Source: Aegilops tauschii subsp. strangulata
Lineage: Eukaryota; Streptophyta; Magnoliopsida; Poales; Poaceae
DNA: 64,000 nucleotides
NCBI RefSeq assembly: GCF_002575655.3
Contig: NC_053040.3
Span: 357,800,267 to 357,864,266 of the forward strand
Reading direction: 5' to 3'
A program made the position numbers and the translations under genes. Below the pieces are notes generated by a model, which saw nothing but the letters and a program-made list of their open reading frames with translations, was not told the origin of the DNA and made no database searches. Shown piece by piece: positions 57,219-64,000 of this stretch (positions are counted from its first letter, which is position 1; every line of letters starts with the position of its first letter).

Positions 57219-57948
57219 GATCTGAACATATGATCTTCCACCAAGTAAACCAACTAGCATCAACTACAAGGAGTAATCAACACTACTAGCAACCTACAGG
57301 TACCAATTCCAGGCTATGAGACAAAGATTGGATACAAGAGATAAACTAGGGTTTGAGAGGAGATGGTGCTGGTGAAGATGTTGATGAAGACGGACCCCCT
57401 CCCGATGAGAGGAGCGTTGGTGATGACGATGGCGATGATTTCCCCCTCCTGGAGGGAAGTGTCCCTGGCAGAACAGCTCTCCCAGAGCCCTAGATTGGTC
57501 CTGCCAAGGTTCCGCCTCGTGGCGACAGAGTCTCATCACGAAAGCTTGCTTATGATTTTTTCTCGGACGAAAGACTTCATATAGCAGAAGTTGGGCACCG
57601 GAGGGCCACCAGGGGGCCCACGAGGCAGTGGGCGCGCCTAGGGGGTAGGGCGTGCCCCCCACCCTCGTGGCCAGGTGTGGACCCCCACTGGTATTTTCTT
57701 CGCTCAATATTTTTTATTATTTCCAAAATAAATTCCGTGGAGTTTCAGGACCTTTGGAGTTGTGCAGAATAGGTCTCTAATATTTGCTCCTTTTCCAGCC
57801 CAGAATTCCAGCTGCCGGCATTCTCCCTCTTTATGTAAACCTTGTAAAATAAGAGAGAATAGGCATAAATATTGTGACATAATGTGTAATAAAAGCCCAT
57901 AATGCAATAAATATCAACATAAAAGCATGATGCAAAATGGACGTATCA
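57219..57948 (-). repeat. 3' LTR of element C, segment 3 of 3
   Basis: Begins (minus strand) TGATACGTCCATTTTGCATC at 57948. With segments 2 and 1 it gives one LTR of about 1520 bp with TGAT...ATCA ends. Confidence 0.9.
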
Positions 57949-57961
57949 ACTCCCCCAAGCT
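57949..57961 (-). other. Polypurine tract of C
   Basis: Minus strand GCTTGGGGGAGT next to the LTR start. A second purine tract of the same type (AAGCTTGGGGGAGGTG) lies near 58328-58345. Confidence 0.8.
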
Positions 57962-58371
57962 TAGACCTCGCTTGTCCTCAAGCGGAAGTCGATAACGATA
58001 AATGTGTCCACATGTTTAGATGTAGAGGTGTCGATAAAATAAAATATGGACATGAGGGCATCATGATCATTCTTATAACAGCAACATATATGGATATTGT
58101 CATATTATTTCTTATGTTCAAGTAATAATCTATTCACAATATCAAGTATGAATCAGAAACTTCATTGAGAACTAACAAACTATAATCTCAGTCACTAAAG
58201 CAATTGCAATTTATCATAGCATCAAAAAGAGTCAATATAAGAGCTTTTTAGCAAGTCCACATATTCAACTACCATTTAGTCTTTCACAGTTGGTAAAGAT
58301 AGGAGTGTGATGGTGATACGATACCGGGGCACCTCCCCCAAGCTTGGCGGTTGCCAAGGGTAGTGCCCATA

Positions 58372-58797
58372 CCCATGTGATTATATCTCTTTTGCTGGTG
58401 AAGGTGATGGATAGTCGCACATCGAGCGTAAGAGGTCCTCCAACTTGCGGATAATGCCCTTGAGTGCGATGATATGCTCCTTCAAGAAAATATTTTCACG
58501 TGTGAGATACTTGTTTTGTATACGAGCTTACTTAATCATCTTGAAAGCTTCGATCTCACTTGGGGTAAGAAGATTGTGATCAAGTTGAAGGATGTCTTCT
58601 GTTGCCGGAACTTGGTCCTCCGTGGCCTTCTTGATCCCTTCATCCTTGTTGATCTCCATGGGTTCTTCCCTCTTCAGCTCTATCTTCATTAGCCAAGCAT
58701 CGTTGTCACCATTGTTGGAGGAGGGGGATGACATGATGCCTGGCCTTGACAACCCTGACAGAAAACAGCTCGAAACAAGAACAGAGGATATTTGCAT
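58372..58797 (-). pseudogene. Small ORF between pol and LTR of element C
   Basis: Sense-strand frame of the element: SSPSSNNGDNDAWLMKIEL, then EINKDEGIKKATEDQVPATE, DILQLDHNLLTPSEIEAFKM, then a TAA (58528-58530), after which the frame goes on (YLTRENIFLKEHIIALKGII ... LEDLLRSMCDY) to a stop near 58400-58372. Helical, Leu/Ile-rich, likely coiled coil; no signal peptide or membrane segment, so not an obvious env. Function unknown. Confidence 0.5.
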
Positions 58798-59157
58798 GGT
58801 ACGGTGCTCAAAACCTTCGGGAGATTATATAACGAATTTTTACCGACCAAAAGAAGTATCTTGCAAGAAAAAAGAGTCCGGAGAGCACACGAGGTGCCCA
58901 CGAGGCAGCGGGGCGCGCCCAGGGGGTAGGGCGCGCCTCCCACCCTCGTGGAAGCCTTGTGTCCTTCCCGGACTTCTTCTTATTTTCCTATTTTTATAAA
59001 TATTCCAAAACGGAGAAAAATTGCCATTAGAACTGTTATGGAGTCGGTTTACTTACCGTACCACATACCTATTCCTTTTCGGGGTCTGAAACGTTCTGGA
59101 AAGTGTCCCTTATGTATTCCTCCGGGGTTACGGTTTCGATAATATTAGTTTCAACAT
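58798..59157 (-). other. Non-coding part of element C
   Basis: GC-rich LTR-like words (CACCCTCGTGG, GGGCGCGCC) at 58880-58960. No gene seen. Confidence 0.45.
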
Positions 59158-62100
59158 TTATAGGATTCCTGAGATATAATGTTTAATTCTTTGACCGTTC
59201 ACCACCTTCGGATTTGTGCCTTCGAAGTTGTTGATTTTTATGGCACCAGAACGATAGACCTCCTCGATAACGTAAGGACCTTCCCATTTAGAGAGAAGTT
59301 TTCCTACAAAAAATCTTAAACGAGAGTTGTATAACAATACATAATCACCTACATTAAAGTCACGCTTTTGTATCCTTTTGTCATGCCATCTTTTAACTTT
59401 TTCTTTAAACAATTTGGCATTCTCATAGGCTTGGGTTCTCCATTCATCTAGTGAGCTAATGTCAAATAACCTCTTCTCACCGGCAAGTTTAAAATCATAA
59501 TTGAGCTCTTTAATAGCCCAATATGCCTTTTGTTCTAGTTCGAGAGGTAAGTGACATGCTTTTCCATAAACCATTTTATACGGAGATATACCCATAGGAT
59601 TTTTATATGGAGTTCTATAGGCCCATAATGCATCATCAAGTTTCTTGGACCAATTCTTTCTAGATCTATTAACAGTCTTTTGCAAAATTAATTTGAGCTC
59701 TCTATTAGTCAATTCTACTAGACCACTAGACTGTGGGTGATAAGGAGATGCAGTTCTATGATTAACATCATACTTAGCAAGCATTTTATGAAAATCACCA
59801 TGAATAAAATGTGAACCACCATCAGTCATTAAATATCTAGGGACTCCAAACCTCGGAAAAATAACTTCTTTAAGCATCTTAATAGAGGTGTTATGACCAG
59901 CAAAACTTGTTGAAATAGCTTCTACCCACTTAGTAACGTAATCAACAACAACTAAAATATGTGTATACCCATTAGAGGAAGGAAAAGGTCCCATATAATC
60001 AAAGCCCCAAACGTCAAATGGTTCAATAACAAGTGAATAATTCATAGGCATTTCTTGACGTCTACTAATATTACCAATTCTTTGACATTCATGACAAGAT
60101 AAAACAAACTTACAAGCATCCTTGAAGAGAGTAGGCCAATAAAAACCGGATTGCAATACCTTATGCGCAGTTCTATCTCCAGCGTGGTGTCCTCCATAAG
60201 CTTCGGAGTGACACTTGCGTAGGATCTGTTCCTGTTCATTCTCAGGTATGCAACATCTAATAACACCATCTACTTGTTCTTTATAAAGGTGTGGGTCATC
60301 CCAGAAGTAATGTCTTAAATCGTAGAAAAACTTTTTCTTTTGCTGGTATGTGAAACTAGGTGGTATAAATTTAGCAACAATGTAATTAGCATAATCAGCA
60401 TACCATGGAGTAGTGCAAGAAGCATTTATGATAGCTAATTGTTCATCAGGAAAGCTATCATCAATAGGTAGTGGGTCATCAAGAACATTTTCTAACCTAG
60501 ACAAGTTGTCTGCAACGGGGTTCTTAGCTCCCTTTCTATCAATAATATGCAAATCAAATTCTTTTAGCAAGAGAACCCATCTAATAAGTCTAGGTTTAGC
60601 ATCTTTCTTTTCCATATGGTATTTAATAGTAGCATGATCAGTGTGAATAGTTACTTTAGAATCAACAATATAAGGTCTGAACTTATCACAAGCAAAAACA
60701 ACTGCCAAAAATTCTTTTTCAGTGGTAGCATAATTTCTCAGGGCATTGTCTAGAGTTTTACTAGCATATTGAATAACATTTAATTTCTTATCAACTCTTT
60801 ACCCTAGAATAGCACCTACAGCATAATCACTAGCATCACACATAATTTCAAAGGGTAAATTCCATTCAGGTGGCTGAACAATAGGTGCAGAAATCAATGC
60901 TTTCTTAAGTATTTCAAATGCTTCTACACAATCATAATCAAAGACAAAAGGAATATCCTTCTGTAATAGATTAGTCAGAGGCCAAGAAATTTTTGAGAAG
61001 TCCTTAATGAACCTCCTATAAAACCGGTGTGACCGAAGAAGCTTCTTATACCTTTAATGTCCTTGGGACATGGCATCTTTTTAATAGCATCAACTTTAGC
61101 TTTATCAACTTCAATGCCTTTTTCAGAAATTTTATGCCCCAAGATAATACGTTCATTAACCATAAAGTGGCATTTCTCCCAATTCAGAACAAGATTAGTT
61201 TCTTCACATCTCTGCAAAACTCGACCAAGGTTGCTCAAGCAATCATCAAAAGAGGATCCATAAATGGAGAAATCGTCCTTGAAAACCTCACATATCTTTT
61301 CACAAAAGTCAGAAAATATAGCCATCATGCATCTTTGAAAGGTAGCAGGTGCATTACATAAACCAAAAGGCATACATCTATAAGCAAAAGTACCGAAAGA
61401 GCAAGTAAAAGTGGTCTTTGCTTGATCATCAGCTGACACAGGTATTTGAGAGAAACCAGAGTAATCATCTAGAAAGCAAAAATGTATATGTTTGGATAAT
61501 CTTTCTAGCATTTGATCAATAAAAGGTAAGGGGTAATGATCTTTTTTAGTAGCCTTATTTAATTTGCGGAAATCAATTACCATCCTATATCCTGTAATAA
61601 CTCTTTGCGGAATCAATTCATCTTTATCATTAGGAACGACAGTAATACCTCCCTTCTTAGGGACACAATGGACAGGACTTACCCACTGACTATTAGCAAC
61701 GAGATAAATTATACCTGCCTCAAGGAGCTTTAGTATTTCCTTTCTTACCACTTCTTTCATCTTAGGATTCAGCCGTCGTTGATGATCAATAACTGGTTTG
61801 GCATCTTTCTCCAAATTTATTTTCTGTTGACATAGAGTGGGACTAATGCCCTTAAGATCATCAAGAGTATATCAATAGCAGCACGGTGCTTCTTCAGAGT
61901 TTTCAATAATTTTTCTTCTTCCTTCTCTGAAAGATTAGCACTAATAATAACAGGATATATCTTCTTTTCATTGAGATAAGCATATTTAAGAGTATCACGT
62001 AGTGGTTTAAGCTCAAACATGGGATCACCCTTGGGTGGAGGAGGATCTCCTAGGATTTCAACAGGTAAGTTGTGTTTCAGTAGGTCCCTGTTTAAAGAAT

Positions 62101-62670
62101 ACTTCATCTATTTCCCTTCTTTCATTCATAAACATATCATTTTCATGGTCTAGAAAATATTGTTCTAAAGGATCACCAGGAGGCACGGCAATAGAAGCAA
62201 GACCAATAATTTCATCCTTACTAGGCAATTCCTCATCATGAGGTTGTCTACGAAATTTAGAGAAATTAAACTCATGTGACATATCATCCAAACCAATAGT
62301 AACAACATCCTTTTCGTAGTCTATCCTAGCATTAACAGTATTCAAGAAGGGTCTACCAAATATAATGGGACAAAAGCTATCTTGTGGGGAACCAAGAACA
62401 AGAAAATCAGTAGGATATTCAGCTTTCCCACACAAGACTTCAACATCTCTACCAATACCAATTGGTGAAATAGTATCTCTATTGGCAAGCTTAATGGTAA
62501 CATCGATATCTTCCAACTCAGCGGGTGCAATATCATGCATAATTTCTTTGTATAAGGAAATAGGCACTGCACTAGCACTAGCACCCATATGACACAAGCC
62601 ATGATAACAATGATCTCCTATTTTAACAGAAATAACAGGCATGCCTACCACATCGGGTATGATAGAGTAA
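59158..62670 (-). pseudogene. Protease-RT-RNase H-integrase of element C, broken
   Basis: Read right to left. Protease (62651-62058): the motif is CHMGASASAVP, so the catalytic Asp is His here. A linker (62107-61817) follows. RT (61814-60975): GYRMVIDFRKLNKATKKDHY, YRCMPFGLCNAPATFQ, and FKDD in place of the Y/F-x-DD box with hydrophobic x. RNase H is damaged between 60974 and 60709 and resumes with [20 protein letters not shown]. Integrase (to 59158) is continuous: zinc-binding CHECQRIG, core [23 protein letters not shown] and [13 protein letters not shown] (Asp-Asp-Glu), and C-terminal [18 protein letters not shown]. Frameshifts or stops lie near 62060-62110, 61815 and 60975-60709. Confidence 0.9.
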
Positions 62671-64000
62671 CTGCTAGCTAATCCTTTTACAGGAGATGGA
62701 ACATTACATCCTGATATGCACCTAATCTATGTGGATGAAGTTTGTGGATTATTTAAGGTTGTAGGTATGCCCGAGGATGTTATCAAGAAGAAGGTCTTCC
62801 CTTTATCTTTGAAGGGAAAGGCATTGACATGGTTTAGGCTATGTGATGATATTGGATCATGGAACTACAACCGACTGAAATTGGAATTTCATCAGAAGTT
62901 TTATCCTATGCATCTGGTTAATCGTGATCATAATTATATATATAATTTTTGGCCTCGCGAAGGAGAAAGTATCGCTCAAGCTTGGGGGAGGCTTAAGTCA
63001 ATGTTATATTCATGCCCCAATCATGAGCTCTCAAGAGAAGTTATTATTCAAAATTTTTATGCTCGGCTTTCTCTCAATAATCGCTCCATGCTCGATACTT
63101 CTTGTACTGGTTCTTTTATAATGAGGACTATTGAGTTCAAATGGGATTTATTGGAAAGAATTAAACGCAACTCTGAAGATTGGGAACTCGACGAAGGTAA
63201 GGAGTCAGGTGTAACACATAAGTTTGATTGTGTTAAATCTTTTATGGATACCGATGCTTTTCATGAATTCAACACTAAATAATATGGACTTGACTCTGAG
63301 ATAGTAGCTTCTTTCTGTGAATCATTTGCTACTCATGTTGATCTCCCTAAGGAGAAGTGGTTTAAATATCATCCTCCCATTGAAGTAAAAGTAATTGAAC
63401 CTATTAAAGTTGAAAAAAAGACTATCACTTATAATGTTGATCCTATTGTTCCTACCGCTTATATTGAGAAACCACCTTTCCCTGTTATAATAAAGGATCA
63501 TGCTAAAGCTTCAACTATGGTTCGTAAGAGTAATGCTAGAACGCCTACACCCCCTGAGCAAATTAAAGTTGAACCTAGTATTGCTATGGTTAAGGATCTC
63601 TTGGTTGATAATATTGATGGGCATGTTATTTACTTCTGTAATGAAGCTGCTAGAATTGCTAGACCCGATACTAAAGGTAAACATAGACCTATTGTTGGCA
63701 TGCCTGTTGTTTCTGTTAAAATAAGATATCATTTCTATCATGGTTTATGCGATATGGGTGCTAGTGCGAGTGCAATACCACATTCCTTATATAATAAAAT
63801 TATGCATGACATTGCACCTGCTGAGATAGAAGATATTGATGTTACAATTAAACTTGCCAATAGAAATACTATTGCACCAATTGGGATTGTTAGAGATGTT
63901 GAAGTCTTGTGTGGGAAAGTTAAATATCCTATTGATTTTCTTGTTCTTGGTTCCTCACAAGATGACTTTTGTCCCATTATATTTGGTAGACCCTTCTTGA
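62671..64000 (+). pseudogene. gag and protease of Athila-like element F, partial, runs off window
   Basis: Starts inside gag (NPFTGDGTLHPD from about 62680; KGKALTWFRLCDDIGSWNYN, FWPREGESIAQAWGRL). TAA at 63280-63282, then the same frame stays open to 64000. It includes DPIVPTAYIEKPPFP and the protease CDMGASASAIP with catalytic Asp intact (63750-63780), ending FCPIIFGRPFL. The protease is homologous to that of C on the other strand. The 5' part of gag and the 5' LTR are absent. Confidence 0.88.

Larger units (their letters stand above)
57949..62670 (-). mobile_element. Athila-like Gypsy element C, internal region, truncated
   Basis: In element orientation: protease, RT, RNase H, integrase, a non-coding stretch with a small ORF, polypurine tract, 3' LTR. 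There is no chromodomain after the integrase, and 1.2 kb lies between pol and the LTR, as in Athila-like elements. The 5' side stops near 62670, where plus-strand gag begins. Confidence 0.85.

Overview
The window is a block of nested transposable elements typical of a large grass genome, most likely Triticeae (wheat, barley, rye or Aegilops). I judge this from CACTA elements with CACTA-type ends, two nested Tekay/Del-like Gypsy chromoviruses with long LTRs, Athila-like Gypsy sequence with TGAT...ATCA LTRs, GC-rich grass-type leaders, and elements inserted inside elements with exact target-site duplications (TSDs). I found no host gene.

Layout. (1) 1-11911: right part of a CACTA DNA transposon (called CACTA1). 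It holds a TNP2-type transposase (292-3848), a second gene joining a plant En/Spm-type accessory domain to a C48-protease-like domain (7172-10756), a small viroplasmin/RNase H1-HBD-like protein with a membrane tail (11002-11256), subterminal inverted repeats, and the right end at 11911. (2) 11912-21302: remains of older LTRs, split by a non-coding LTR element in the form LTR-internal-LTR-internal-LTR (12499-20641, TSD CTCTC). (3) 21303-21595: truncated LTR D, cut by minus-strand Athila-like element C. (4) C's 3' LTR is split into 21596-22056, 46237-46565 and 57219-57948 by two later insertions. These are Gypsy element A (22057-46231, TSD CTAAC) and a complete CACTA element, CACTA2 (46566-57215, TSD ATG). 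(5) Element B (28018-41305, TSD GACAA) sits inside the reverse transcriptase gene of A and has one unbroken gag-pol frame. (6) 57949-62670: the body of C on the minus strand. It meets, head to head, a plus-strand gag-protease of the same family (element F, 62671-64000).

Relations. Insertion order readable from nesting: D before C; C before A and CACTA2; A before B. A, C and both CACTA elements carry stops or frameshifts. B is young (about 1.1% LTR divergence by my hand count) and its main polyprotein is open. Most points of interest lie in element-encoded accessory parts: an extra ORF before gag in both A and B; splice-acceptor-like signals directly in front of four start codons; a phase-consistent acidic mini-gene inside the LTRs of both A and B; long hairpins in CACTA leaders; and the accessory proteins of CACTA1.
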